From: an uncultured Anaerolineae bacterium
Lineage (GTDB): Bacteria > Chloroflexota > Anaerolineae > Aggregatilineales > Phototrophicaceae
Reading direction: 5' to 3'
Assembly (NCBI GenBank): GCA_937944445.1
Contig: CALDYP010000017.1
Coordinates: 95,094-159,093, forward strand
Length of the DNA: 64,000 nt
The translations under genes and the position numbers were made by a program. Positions 46,419-55,281 of this stretch are shown piece by piece; within the stretch, counting starts at the first letter, position 1, and each line of letters opens with the position of its first letter. Below the pieces are notes generated by a model that was not told where the DNA came from, ran no database searches, and saw only the letters and a program-made list of their open reading frames with translations.

Positions 46419-47990
46419 ATGTTGAGCTTACCCGATTACCCCGTCAGACAGCGCGACTTCTTGTTGGAGATTTCGCGCGCGATCACCGCGCAGCTTGACC
46501 TCTCGGAGGTGCTGCGGCGGGTGCTGCGCGCCTCGGTTGTCATGACGGCGGCGCGGGTGGGCGTGGTGGCGCTGCGCGGCGAGAGCGACGAACAGTTCAC
46601 CGTCCGCGCGTTTACGGGCATGCAGCAAGACCGCGTCCCCGTGTTGAACGCCAAGCTGTTGGAACTCGTCAACAGCGATCAAGCAGAATTCAGCGTCGAG
46701 TTCCTCAACGCCAAGCTGCGCGAGATGTCTGAGGCGATTGATCCAGCGCTCGTGCAGGCGGTGGCCATGCCGCTGACCTTTGCCGACAAGCCGCTGGGGC
46801 TGCTGATCGTGTTCCGTTCGTATCAAAGCCTCATCAGCCCGAGCGACGTGCAAATCTTGCAGAGCTTTGCCGATCAAGCTGCGATTGCCGTGCACAACGC
46901 TCAACTGTACGAGGCGATTAACCAAGAGCGCCGCCGCTTGGAAGCCATCCTCGACTACAGCGGCGACGGCGTGATGATCCTCAGCCCGCACTTGCTCATC
47001 TTGCAGATCAACCGCGCGTTTGAGCAGATGACCGGCTGGAAGAGCGTGGACGCAGTCGGGCTGCACCAAGATGAAGTGATTCAGTGGGTGCGGCGCGATC
47101 AGATCGACTTGCAAGACGCGATGAGCGCCGGCCTCTTCCCGAAGCGCCAGCCGAACGGGCGCACGCTCTACGTCGAAGGCGACATCCAACGGCGCGACGG
47201 GCTGACAGCCAGCCTCGGCATCACGTATGCGCCGCTGTTCAACGAGGATGGCAAACTGACGACGATCATCGCTAACGTGCGCGACATCGCTCACTACCGC
47301 CGCGCGCAGGAGATGCAGAACGTCTTCATCTCAACTGTGTCGCATGAGCTGCGCACGCCCGTTGCGATCATCAAGGGCTACGCCAGCACGCTCAACCGTT
47401 CCGATGTGGAGTGGGATGCGGCGGTGGTCAGGGAGAGTGTTGCGGTCATTGAAGAAGAGGCCGACCGCCTAGCCGAGTTGATCGACGATCTGCTGGCGGC
47501 CAGCAAGATCCAAGCGGAGAACAACGTGCGCCTCACGTTGAGCGACGTTCGGCTGGATCAGATGGCCGCGCGGGCGGTCGAGCGCTTCAGCAAGCAGACC
47601 CAGCGCCACACCTTCGCGCTGTCCTTCCCAGCGGATTACCCGTCCATTCAAGGCGATGAGAAGCTGCTGCGGCAGGTGGTGGACAACCTGCTGACCAACG
47701 CGATCAAGTATTCCCCCAACGGCGGCACGATCACGGTGGGGGGGCGCTTCAGCGAGACGACCGTCAACTTCTTCGTGCGCGACGAAGGCGTGGGTATCCC
47801 TGAAGCAGAGCAACAGCGCATTTTTGAGCGGTTTTATCGTATCGATGGCAACCTGACCAGCAAGACGAAGGGCACGGGGCTGGGCCTCTACCTTGTGCGC
47901 GCCATCATCACCGCCCACCGAGGCGAAATCAACGTGAAGAGCCAGCCCGGGCACGGCTCCACGTTTTATTTTTCTCTGCCCCGTGATTGA
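46419..47990 (+). CDS. GAF-PAS sensor histidine kinase
   Basis: 523 residues with no membrane helix, so probably a cytosolic sensor. GAF domain ~15-165, PAS domain ~175-290, HisKA with the phospho-accepting H309 in STVSHELRTPVAII, then HATPase_c with LLTNAIKYSPNGG (N box), DEGVGIPE (G1) and GTGLGLYLV (G2). No response regulator is adjacent; the nearest is at 54117-54827. No RBS precedes ATG 46419, and a -10-like TGATACACT ends 6 nt before it, which suggests a leaderless mRNA. Confidence 0.93.
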   Translation: MLSLPDYPVRQRDFLLEISRAITAQLDLSEVLRRVLRASVVMTAARVGVVALRGESDEQFTVRAFTGMQQDRVPVLNAKLLELVNSDQAEFSVEFLNAKLREMSEAIDPALVQAVAMPLTFADKPLGLLIVFRSYQSLISPSDVQILQSFADQAAIAVHNAQLYEAINQERRRLEAILDYSGDGVMILSPHLLILQINRAFEQMTGWKSVDAVGLHQDEVIQWVRRDQIDLQDAMSAGLFPKRQPNGRTLYVEGDIQRRDGLTASLGITYAPLFNEDGKLTTIIANVRDIAHYRRAQEMQNVFISTVSHELRTPVAIIKGYASTLNRSDVEWDAAVVRESVAVIEEEADRLAELIDDLLAASKIQAENNVRLTLSDVRLDQMAARAVERFSKQTQRHTFALSFPADYPSIQGDEKLLRQVVDNLLTNAIKYSPNGGTITVGGRFSETTVNFFVRDEGVGIPEAEQQRIFERFYRIDGNLTSKTKGTGLGLYLVRAIITAHRGEINVKSQPGHGSTFYFSLPRD

Positions 47991-48008
47991 TCGCTATTTG
48001 GAGATGAC

Positions 48009-49358
48009 ATGACAACCCCAGCAAACACACAAATCCGCTGCGCATCCTGTGGGCAGCCCTTCGGCGTGGCCGTTCGCACGCTCATTGACGTTCAACGCGA
48101 CCCACAGGGCAAGGCGCTCTTGATGGCTGGTCACCTCAACACGTTTGACTGTCCTCACTGCGGCTTTGAGAACCGCGTGGTGACCCCGCTGCTGTATCAT
48201 GACGCGGAAAAATCGCTGCTGATCGCCTTCATCCCAATGGAGATTTCGCTGCAAACGGGCAAATCTGAAGAGAAGATTGTGGGCGACATGCTCAACGAGC
48301 TGACGCGCAGCCTGCCAAAAGATCAGTTCCGCGCGTACATGTTCAACCCCAAACGCGCGCTGACGCTGGAAGGGCTGCGTGAACAGGTGATGGAAGCCGA
48401 CGGCATCACCAAAGAGATGATGGAAGAGCAGCGGCGTCGCGTTGAGCTGATGCAGTCGCTGTTGGCCACCAACAGCGAAGAGGCGCTCAAACAGGCAATT
48501 GAGGCCGCTGACAGCCAGATCGACGAGGCGTTCTTTCGTCTCATCTCGGTGATGTACCAGCGCTTGGCCTCGGACGGGCAGGCGCAGATCGCTGCCTCGT
48601 TGGAGATGCTGCAAGAGCGCCTGCTGCTCTACTCGACAGCGGGCAAGCGAATGATGGCCGCCTACAACGAGCAGCAGAAGCTCGTCGAGGGCGTCATGGC
48701 GGATGTTCGGGCGTTAGGCGAGCAGGCTACGCGGGGCGACTTGCAGCGCTTAGCGTTGGGCTATGGCGAGGATACTGAGCGCTTGCAGGCGCTCGTCGGC
48801 TTGGCGCGCCCGGCGATGGACTATCAGTTCTTCAACGAGTTCACGCAGGCGATCAGCCAAGCGCCGGCCAAAGACCGCCCCGCGATGGAAGCCGTGCGCG
48901 ATCAATTGCTGAGCTTGACGCAGGCGATGGACGCGGAGCAGCGCGAGGCAGTCGAAGATGTGCTCCAGTTTTTGACAGCGCTCATCAACAGCCCTGATCC
49001 CGATGCGCTGATCGACCAAGCGCGCGACATGATCGACGCTCAGATGTTGAGCATTTTGGCCGCCAACATACAAGAAGCACAGCGGCAGGGCGCGGCGCAG
49101 GCTGTCGCGGCGATGGAGCGCATCTACGACAAGCTGGCGGCCGTGCTCGAAGCGCGCATGCCGCCGGAGGTGCGCTTCCTGAACCGTTGGATCAACGCAG
49201 CGCCAGAAGAAGAACCAACCCTGCTGGACGAGGCCAATCAATTCGACCGCGCCAGCTTGATCGAATGGTGCGATGCCATGCTGAAGCAGGTGCAGCAAGC
49301 CAACGCGACCGAGATCGTCCAGCGCCTGCAAGCGATCCGCGCTCAGCTGTCAGGCTGA
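48009..49358 (+). CDS. CpXC-domain protein
   Basis: 449 residues. The N-terminal ~200 residues match the CpXC domain, with two cysteine pairs CASC (11-14) and CPHC (48-51) expected to bind one zinc. The rest is helical and Gln/Ala/Glu-rich, possibly coiled coil (for example residues ~140-270 and 330-370). It lacks signal peptide and membrane segments. It follows the kinase by 18 bp and may share its transcript. The function of CpXC proteins is unknown. Confidence 0.82.
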   Translation: MTTPANTQIRCASCGQPFGVAVRTLIDVQRDPQGKALLMAGHLNTFDCPHCGFENRVVTPLLYHDAEKSLLIAFIPMEISLQTGKSEEKIVGDMLNELTRSLPKDQFRAYMFNPKRALTLEGLREQVMEADGITKEMMEEQRRRVELMQSLLATNSEEALKQAIEAADSQIDEAFFRLISVMYQRLASDGQAQIAASLEMLQERLLLYSTAGKRMMAAYNEQQKLVEGVMADVRALGEQATRGDLQRLALGYGEDTERLQALVGLARPAMDYQFFNEFTQAISQAPAKDRPAMEAVRDQLLSLTQAMDAEQREAVEDVLQFLTALINSPDPDALIDQARDMIDAQMLSILAANIQEAQRQGAAQAVAAMERIYDKLAAVLEARMPPEVRFLNRWINAAPEEEPTLLDEANQFDRASLIEWCDAMLKQVQQANATEIVQRLQAIRAQLSG

Positions 49359-49456
49359 CGTTTGGCCTACGCTGGCGGATTTGTCTGGAAATTTGGCGAA
49401 CCCTCCGTTATTGTGGTGCAACGTAAGATAAACGATGGCTTACATAAGGTAATGAC

Positions 49457-50914
49457 ATGACGAATCAAGTGACAAAACGGCTTCGCCTTCTGATTGTAGT
49501 CGCTGCTACCGCGGTGGTGACGGCCCTTGCACTGCCTGCTGGATCGGTCATGGCGCAGGTGGCCCCCACCGCCACCCCCACTGACCCGACGTGGCTCGGC
49601 TTCGTTGCGGCGCGCAACGCCGTACAAGCCCGCGAGCGAGGGGTTGACCTGACGATTGTGCGCAGTTGGCAGTTCCTCCAAGACGATTGGAGCACGGCGA
49701 ACGCGGCGCACCCGCAGCAGGCGGCAGGCATCGACGGCTGCGTTTCGACCACTAGCATCGTTGACGCGCGCCCCATCTTCTACGGCTGGACGTATACGAT
49801 CGTCAGCCTGCGGGGGGATACCTACGTCGTCCGTGTGAGCTTCGACACGCGCGAGACGGCCATCTGCGATCTTGTGCAGGCTCCGGCGGCCCCCGCAGCG
49901 AGCGGTGAGGCTGCTGCTAACCCGAATTTGCCCCCACCCGTGGCAGGCGCGGCGGCGCGCGGCTCGTTCGAGCTGGGCGGCCACATCGCCAACTTCACTC
50001 AGTCCAGCATCAGCGCTATGCAGCGCTCAGGCATGACGTGGGTCAAGAAGCAGATGAAAGGCGTCGGCCTTGATTGGGCGCAGGGCATCATCAACGCGGC
50101 GCGCGCCAACAACTTGAAGGTGCTCATCAGCGTGGTGGGCGATAAGAACCGCCTCGGCCAGAACTTTGACGCCTACGTACAAGAGTATGCGCAGTTGGTG
50201 GCGGCGGTGGCTGCGGCGGGCGCAGACGCGATTGAAGTGTGGAACGAGCCGAACATCGAACGTGAGTGGCCGGTGGGGCGCGTCAACGGCGCGGAGTACA
50301 CCAAGCTGCTGGCGGCGGCTTATAACGCCATCAAGCAAGCCAACCCCAACACGCTGGTGATCAGCGGTGCGCCAGCCCCAACCGGCGCGGCAGGCGCGGC
50401 GGGCTGCTTCCTTGACCAAGCCGCAGGCATTCACTTCTGCAACGATGACACGTTCATGCAGCAGATGGCGGCGGCAGGCGCAGCTAACTACATGGACTGC
50501 GTCGGTCTGCACTACAACGAAGGCGTGCTGCCGCCCAGCGCTAGCAGCGGCGACCCGCGCGGCAACTTCCCGACCTATTTCTTCGGCAGCATGACAGCGC
50601 GCGGCGCAGCGCCCTTCCCGGGCAAGCAGTTGTGCTACACTGAGTTCGGTTACTTGAGCGGTGAAGGCATGGGCCAGCCGATCCCGGCGGCATTCAACTG
50701 GTCACCGAACAACCCAGTCACGGTTGCTCAGCAGGCCAATTGGCTGGCGCAGGCGGCGACGCTTTCGGCGCAGCGCGGTGACATCCGCCTCATGATCATC
50801 TGGAATGTGGATTTCACGCTGTGGGGTAGCGACCCGCAGGGCGGCTATGCGATGATCCGCCCAGATGGTTCCTGCCCAGCCTGCGACGCGCTCGGCACGG
50901 TCATGCGCCGCTAA
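49457..50914 (+). CDS. Secreted glycoside-hydrolase-like protein
   Basis: 485 residues. A signal peptide (LRLLIVVAATAVVTALAL, cleavage near VMAQ) is followed by ~140 residues of unclear fold, a Pro/Ala linker, and a TIM-barrel domain from about residue 170 (GSFELGGHIANF). Putative catalytic pair: E264 in VWNEPNIEREW and E396 in CYTEFGYLS. The protein is distantly similar in layout to the one at 39585. ATG 49457 follows AAGGT. A terminator follows, so it is likely monocistronic. Substrate unknown. Confidence 0.8.
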   Translation: MTNQVTKRLRLLIVVAATAVVTALALPAGSVMAQVAPTATPTDPTWLGFVAARNAVQARERGVDLTIVRSWQFLQDDWSTANAAHPQQAAGIDGCVSTTSIVDARPIFYGWTYTIVSLRGDTYVVRVSFDTRETAICDLVQAPAAPAASGEAAANPNLPPPVAGAAARGSFELGGHIANFTQSSISAMQRSGMTWVKKQMKGVGLDWAQGIINAARANNLKVLISVVGDKNRLGQNFDAYVQEYAQLVAAVAAAGADAIEVWNEPNIEREWPVGRVNGAEYTKLLAAAYNAIKQANPNTLVISGAPAPTGAAGAAGCFLDQAAGIHFCNDDTFMQQMAAAGAANYMDCVGLHYNEGVLPPSASSGDPRGNFPTYFFGSMTARGAAPFPGKQLCYTEFGYLSGEGMGQPIPAAFNWSPNNPVTVAQQANWLAQAATLSAQRGDIRLMIIWNVDFTLWGSDPQGGYAMIRPDGSCPACDALGTVMRR

Positions 50915-50941
50915 GCGCAGCAGCGAGCATCAATTGACAGA

Positions 50942-50972
50942 GGGGCGATCTGAATGCAGGTCGCCCCTTTTT
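50942..50972. terminator. Terminator between converging genes
   Basis: Stem GGGGCGA (50942-50948) with TCGCCCC (50961-50967), a 12-nt loop, then TTTTTG. It serves the glycosidase-like gene; the minus-strand gene ends 5 bp further on. Confidence 0.8.
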
Positions 50973-50976
50973 GCGC

Positions 50977-51849
50977 CTAATAGGGCGTGACGTCGTAACG
51001 CTCTAAGCGCTCATAATAGGCCTCAAGGATGCGCTGGCCGTGATCGTGGAAGTGGCCTTTGACTGCGTGCGGACTGATGACCGCGGCGTCAGAGTGGATG
51101 CGCTTTTGGAAGTGGGCAGCCCGCCGACGATACTCCAGCCCGTCCAGCAAGCTGCCGATGCGACCACGCAGCAAGTATTCCAAAGCCTGCTTGATTGGAG
51201 GCTGCGTCTCGCTCGTCAGGGGCGGGTGTGCGCTGCTGTTGGGCAGCATCTCCCACGCCCAGCCGTTGGCGTTCAGCAGGGCGCAGTAGTAAGCGTAGCC
51301 GTACACCGGTCGCATCTGCGTTAGCTCATGGGCGACGTACAGATCGGTGCGGGTCTGCGTGAGTTTGTCAGCAGCTAACACGTAATTGGGGCAGAGTTCG
51401 ACCCCGCGCAGGCGCGTAAAGCGCACCAGCAGCACGGCCAGCGCGCGCGCCAGCCAGACGCGCCCGGGCTGCACAATCAGCATGTAGTCGATGTCGTCGT
51501 TAGCGTGTGATGGGTTGCGCATGGCCACGGCCCCTGTGACGGCCACCATGCGCACGAACGGGATTTGCGCCAGCCAGTGGCCATAGCGCTGAGCACTTTC
51601 CAGCAGTGGGGCGGCGTGTGCCTCGCGCGCCTGCCGCCGCTCAACCAGCTCGGGGCGTGTGCGGAGGAAAACGAAGCCCTGCTGCTGGCAGAGCAGCTCT
51701 CTCAGACGGTCGGACGACCGCAGCAGGCGTTCCACTTCAAGCGGGGATTCAGCCGCGCGCCCAATCAGATACAAATAAATTTCTTCAGCGGTTAGTGGAT
51801 AATCGAAAATGTCGGCATACAAGACTGTGCGCAGGATAGCCGATTCCAT
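50977..51849 (-). CDS. Nucleotidyltransferase-like protein
   Basis: 290 residues. After an N-terminal helical region resembling a winged helix (AILRTVLYADIFDYPLTAEEIY), a nucleotidyltransferase core is suggested by VTGAVAMRN and the acidic NDDIDYMLIV motif. The C-terminal half is helical, with aromatic-rich MRPVYGYAYYCALL. ATG 51849 is chosen because AGGGGGA precedes it; the longer frame overlaps the next gene. A TACAAT -10-like box lies at 51884-51879 (minus strand). The target of the enzyme is not known. Confidence 0.72.
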   Translation of the reverse strand: MESAILRTVLYADIFDYPLTAEEIYLYLIGRAAESPLEVERLLRSSDRLRELLCQQQGFVFLRTRPELVERRQAREAHAAPLLESAQRYGHWLAQIPFVRMVAVTGAVAMRNPSHANDDIDYMLIVQPGRVWLARALAVLLVRFTRLRGVELCPNYVLAADKLTQTRTDLYVAHELTQMRPVYGYAYYCALLNANGWAWEMLPNSSAHPPLTSETQPPIKQALEYLLRGRIGSLLDGLEYRRRAAHFQKRIHSDAAVISPHAVKGHFHDHGQRILEAYYERLERYDVTPY

Positions 51850-51908
51850 TTTAAGTTCCCCCTGAGTTGCTGCTGAAGATTGTACGCGATTTGGGGGAAA
51901 CTGACGAA

Positions 51909-53420
51909 TTACCAGCGCCAGACCCAAACGCTGCGCAGGCGGCAGGTGGTGTCTTGCGGGTCAAAGTTGACGCCCGCCGTGCCGATGGGGCCGCTCATCG
52001 GGGGGTGATTGAGCGAGGCGAAGTAGCGCCCATCGACGAACAGATCGACGCGCTCACCTGACGCGATCATCATCAGCCACACCTGTGGGGCGCGGGTGGG
52101 CATTCGGGCGTAGCTAGTGTCGTGGAAGGCGTCCCCGGCGCGGCGCGACAGGCCGTAGCCGCCGTCAGTGTCGGTGTAAGCGAGCAAGTAGTTCAAGCCG
52201 TCCCGCCGTGCGATGAGTCCGCAGCCGCCTACCCCTTGCCGCGCGGTAGTGATCGACACGACGGCGCTGTAGACGAAGTTCTCCACGCTCAACCCCCGCG
52301 CTAGCGGCGCTTCAGACACGCCCGCGCCGCTGAACGTGTTGGTGGTCTCGGCGATGTCGAGCACCTGCTCACCGCCAAGCGGGATGAGGCCGGAGCGGTG
52401 CAGTTGGCGCGCGACGAAAGTCGCTGAGCCGGGTTGAATGGTGCTGGGCCGCACGCGCGCCTTTGCCACCTGTACGGGCACAGTGATGAGCAAGTTGTCG
52501 AAGGTGGCTTGTGCCGCCGCGTCTAAAGCGCTGCGCGACTGCACGACAAACCCCAACAGGCCATCGCCCTCCAGCGCGCGCGTTGGCACTGTCCCGACGA
52601 AGAGGCCGTCGTAGAACACGTCAAAGCCGCCCACAGCCGCCAGCACCCCGATGTTGAAACGAGTGCTGCCCGCGCGGATGGCGGGGTGGGTGTTCCAATC
52701 GCGGATGATCGTGCGCTCTGTGCCTTGAAAGAGCAGCGTGCGCCACAAGCCGCGCTCGTCGAACTCGACTTGATAGCGGCTGCCGTCGGGTTGAATGCGC
52801 ACCGCCAGCCCGACGATCCAGCCGCCGCGGTGGCTCACGCTGGTGACGTCCACGCTGGCGTAGAACGTGCTGCTGCGGCTGCGTGGGTGGGCTGCAACGC
52901 CGAGTTGGTCAATCCCTTGAACGCCCATGACCAGTTCCCCGCTGCGCTGGAACAAGGCAAGCGGGCTGCTGACGTCTAGCGGGACGGCGTCCGTGTCGAC
53001 TTCAAAGCGGTCGGACAAGATGATGCTTGAGTAGCCGATGCTCATCGCCAGCCGAAACGCGCCCCCCTCAGGGTTGACGGCGCGCAGCTCAAGCTGATAC
53101 TCGCCAGTGCGCGGCACGGTGAACGCTTCGATGAGCGCATCAGTGCGATTCGGGTAGTCATAATCATCATTTGAGGCGACGACTGCGCCGCTGGCGTTCA
53201 AAATAGCGATAGCTGGATCAAGCTGTCCATCATCGGACTGAGCGATGAATGAGAGCACGTTGCCCTCGCGCGCGCTGAAGGTGTACACAAGCGTCTCGTT
53301 GGGGGCGACGCGCCCCGTGATAGTCTCACCTGCGGTGAGCGGTGTCTGTGCGCTGGTCGGGCGGATGAACAACGCTGCTGCGCACCACGCCAGCGCGAAT
53401 GTCAGCTTTTGGGCATCCAA
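51909..53420 (-). CDS. Secreted protein with PPC domain and two lectin-like domains
   Basis: 503 residues. A signal peptide (FALAWCAAALFIRP, cleavage near TSAQ) leads to a bacterial pre-peptidase C-terminal-type beta domain (~25-130: GRVAPNETLVYTFSAREG ... DDYDYPN). Two beta-sandwich domains of DUF1080/LamG-like appearance follow (~140-315 and ~340-503); each opens with an F/L-rich strand and contains a WLMM/FNIG strand and a DG(L/R)(F/Y) turn. No catalytic residues are evident. It starts at TTG 53420 behind AGGAGCAG and overlaps the upstream membrane-protein gene by 19 bp. Confidence 0.75.
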   Translation of the reverse strand: MDAQKLTFALAWCAAALFIRPTSAQTPLTAGETITGRVAPNETLVYTFSAREGNVLSFIAQSDDGQLDPAIAILNASGAVVASNDDYDYPNRTDALIEAFTVPRTGEYQLELRAVNPEGGAFRLAMSIGYSSIILSDRFEVDTDAVPLDVSSPLALFQRSGELVMGVQGIDQLGVAAHPRSRSSTFYASVDVTSVSHRGGWIVGLAVRIQPDGSRYQVEFDERGLWRTLLFQGTERTIIRDWNTHPAIRAGSTRFNIGVLAAVGGFDVFYDGLFVGTVPTRALEGDGLLGFVVQSRSALDAAAQATFDNLLITVPVQVAKARVRPSTIQPGSATFVARQLHRSGLIPLGGEQVLDIAETTNTFSGAGVSEAPLARGLSVENFVYSAVVSITTARQGVGGCGLIARRDGLNYLLAYTDTDGGYGLSRRAGDAFHDTSYARMPTRAPQVWLMMIASGERVDLFVDGRYFASLNHPPMSGPIGTAGVNFDPQDTTCRLRSVWVWRW

Positions 53421-54043
53421 TGGGTGAACTGCTCCTGAAGGGTGTTCAACAGCCGCGTGAACTCATCGAGGGTTACTTCTGCGCCGTGCATGCTGCGGTA
53501 AGTCTCAGCAGTGTGCAGGCGGCGCATGACACCGGCTGATTTCAACGATTCGTCTTTGGGGCGTTCCAACAGGTGGAAGAGGGGGCGCTGAGCCAACGCT
53601 TCGAACTGTTCAGGCGAGGCAAACGTGTAGACGGGGATGTAGGTGTCGTCCTGTTCCAGCGTGAGCACAATCACATGCCATCCCTTGCGCACGCGGCTGT
53701 TGCGCTTGACCACGAAGTGATAGAGCATGGCGTTCACGTGCTGCGCTGGGTTAATGGCTTCCTCAACTTGCTCATGCTTCAGCAGGCGGATGGACTGTGA
53801 ATCAACGCTGAGGGCACGCCCGCTCGGCCAGCGGCCGCGCAGCAGGCGCTCGGTCAAGCTGGCGGCGGCGGCCGCCACGGCAAACCCCACCACGATCCCG
53901 ACGAGCCAGCCCTCTGGCATGATTGACACGATGCCAATCAATGGCACGAGAAAACCGATCAAGAGCGACACGCATCCCACAGCGCGCTTGCCGCCGTGTT
54001 CTGCATCTACGGGCATCTGAAAAGGAAGCGATAAAGTTGTCAT
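53402..54043 (-). CDS. Hypothetical two-helix membrane protein
   Basis: 213 residues. Two adjacent membrane helices (about 21-42 and 46-66) are followed by a ~145-residue soluble domain with alternating hydrophobic strands (GWHVIVLTLEQDDTYIPVY), possibly PH-like. It resembles bacterial membrane proteins of unknown role. It is co-oriented with and overlaps the secreted PPC protein. The function is not recognised. Confidence 0.65.
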   Translation of the reverse strand: MTTLSLPFQMPVDAEHGGKRAVGCVSLLIGFLVPLIGIVSIMPEGWLVGIVVGFAVAAAAASLTERLLRGRWPSGRALSVDSQSIRLLKHEQVEEAINPAQHVNAMLYHFVVKRNSRVRKGWHVIVLTLEQDDTYIPVYTFASPEQFEALAQRPLFHLLERPKDESLKSAGVMRRLHTAETYRSMHGAEVTLDEFTRLLNTLQEQFTHWMPKS

Positions 54044-54116
54044 AATAAGAGTTCAGCTAGCGTCTGTTGCTTAACGATAACGACGACGCGGCCTTCTGGC
54101 AACGGGCAGTTGGTGC

Positions 54117-54827
54117 TCAGCGTGCGAGGGGAATGTAGTAGCCGACGTTGGGCACGGTGATGATGTAGGTCGGCTCGCGGTCTTTCTCTTCAATTTTCTG
54201 GCGCAGCCGCGAGATGTTGACGCGCAAGATGCGGTAATCGCTGCCGAAGTTCTCGCCCCATACGCTGCGGCTCAGCTCTTCATGCGTGACAACATGGCCT
54301 GCGTTGCGCATGAGCTGTGCGAGGATGGCGTACTCGATGGGAGTGAGGTTGACTCGCTGGCCACGGACGAAGGCGATACGCCGCGCAATGTCCAGCTCCA
54401 GCTGGCGGACGACGAGGCGCGTAGGCGGGCGTGGCGACCACTCGATGCGGCGGCGGATGGCTCGGATGCGCGCCACCAGCTCCTCAGGGCTAAAGGGCTT
54501 GGATAAGTAATCGTCCGCACCATCTTCGAGGGCAACCACGCGGTCGCTGCCCGTGCCATAGCCGCTGAGGATGATCATCGGTTGATCGTAGGATTCGCTG
54601 CGAGCGCGGCGCAGCACTTCTAACCCGCTCATGTCCGGAAGTTTGATGTCAAGCACTACCAGATCGTAGTTTCGGCTGATGTACTGGAGTGCTTCCTCGC
54701 CGCTTTCAACAGAAGTCGCTTCATATCCCGCATTTGTCAGCAGGTCACATATCACTTCAGCGGTGTCTAGCTCATCTTCGACGACGAGAATTCTTGCAAG
54801 AGGTTCTGTCGATTCTGCCATGACCAT
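54117..54827 (-). CDS. OmpR/PhoB-type response regulator
   Basis: 236 residues. The receiver domain has the acidic pair ED (18-19), phospho-acceptor D60 in VVLDIKLPDMSG, and the lysine of DYLSKPF. The C-terminal winged-helix Trans_reg_C domain ends with REPTYIITVPNVGYYIP. ATG 54827 is chosen from three nearby starts by spacing to CAGG. No kinase gene is adjacent. Two promoters are visible upstream in the AT-rich spacer. Confidence 0.94.
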   Translation of the reverse strand: MVMAESTEPLARILVVEDELDTAEVICDLLTNAGYEATSVESGEEALQYISRNYDLVVLDIKLPDMSGLEVLRRARSESYDQPMIILSGYGTGSDRVVALEDGADDYLSKPFSPEELVARIRAIRRRIEWSPRPPTRLVVRQLELDIARRIAFVRGQRVNLTPIEYAILAQLMRNAGHVVTHEELSRSVWGENFGSDYRILRVNISRLRQKIEEKDREPTYIITVPNVGYYIPLAR

Positions 54828-54864
54828 TGGATTAGACCTGATAAACAAACGATAATCAAACGTC

Positions 54865-54893
54865 AGTGTAACATAAGTTTATTTTTCGTACAA
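54865..54893 (-). promoter_or_regulatory. Proximal promoter of the response regulator
   Basis: On the minus strand TTGTAC (54893-54888), a 17-bp spacer and TACACT (54870-54865), with TGT immediately before the -10 (extended -10). It is 38 bp before the ATG. Confidence 0.55.
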
Positions 54894-54982
54894 AACTACT
54901 CGTCATTTGTTGTAAAAGTCCTCTCGTATACTTCTCCGGCTGCGCCGAGTGTGGACTAAGTGTAACCTCATTTGTAAAAATA

Positions 54983-55011
54983 ATTATAGCGTTCAAGCGG
55001 AGTTAGGGCAA
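54983..55011 (-). promoter_or_regulatory. Distal promoter in the AT-rich spacer
   Basis: On the minus strand TTGCCC (55011-55006), a 17-bp spacer and a perfect TATAAT (54988-54983). It points to the response regulator with a leader of about 150 nt, or to an unrecognised small RNA. No terminator lies between the two promoters. Confidence 0.55.
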
Positions 55012-55025
55012 CTGATAGGGATAGA

Positions 55026-55151
55026 GGGAATGTCTAAAGATAAACAGACAGTCATCGGCCTTCACCGTCGCGCCGAGCGCTGAAGCACTCGGCTAGGGCG
55101 CGCCCCCTGAAGGAGGCTAGATGAGTCCTCTGTTCGAATTTAGACACCCCC
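55026..55151. repeat. 126-bp inverted-repeat element (MITE or insertion-sequence remnant)
   Basis: Ends 55026-55048 and 55129-55151 are inverted repeats matching at 17 of 23 positions, with an identical TGTCTAAA core and AACAGA. Inside lies a hairpin GCCGAG-CTCGGC (55072-55093) with a TGAA loop, flanked by CCTTCA and TGAAGG, and the palindrome GGGCGCGCCC. No transposase frame is present. The rest of the 54828-55281 gap holds two promoters but no supported gene. Confidence 0.6.
55127..55151. repeat. Left copy of a 25-bp direct repeat
   Basis: Matches 63359-63383 at 22 of 25 positions in the same orientation, sharing CCTC, GTTCGAA and AGACACCCCC. It forms the right end of the 126-bp element and lies 130 bp beyond the 3' end of the SNF2 helicase gene. 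Confidence 0.75.
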
Positions 55152-55281
55152 GAGATAGATGTTAGTGACGCCCTCGCATGCACCAACTCAAGAAAGAAAG
55201 TATCGTCTTTTAGGCAGCGATTGGCCTCGCTTGCCTTATCTTTCTGCTTTCCTGTCATTAGTCGATGGCATTTACAGTGCT

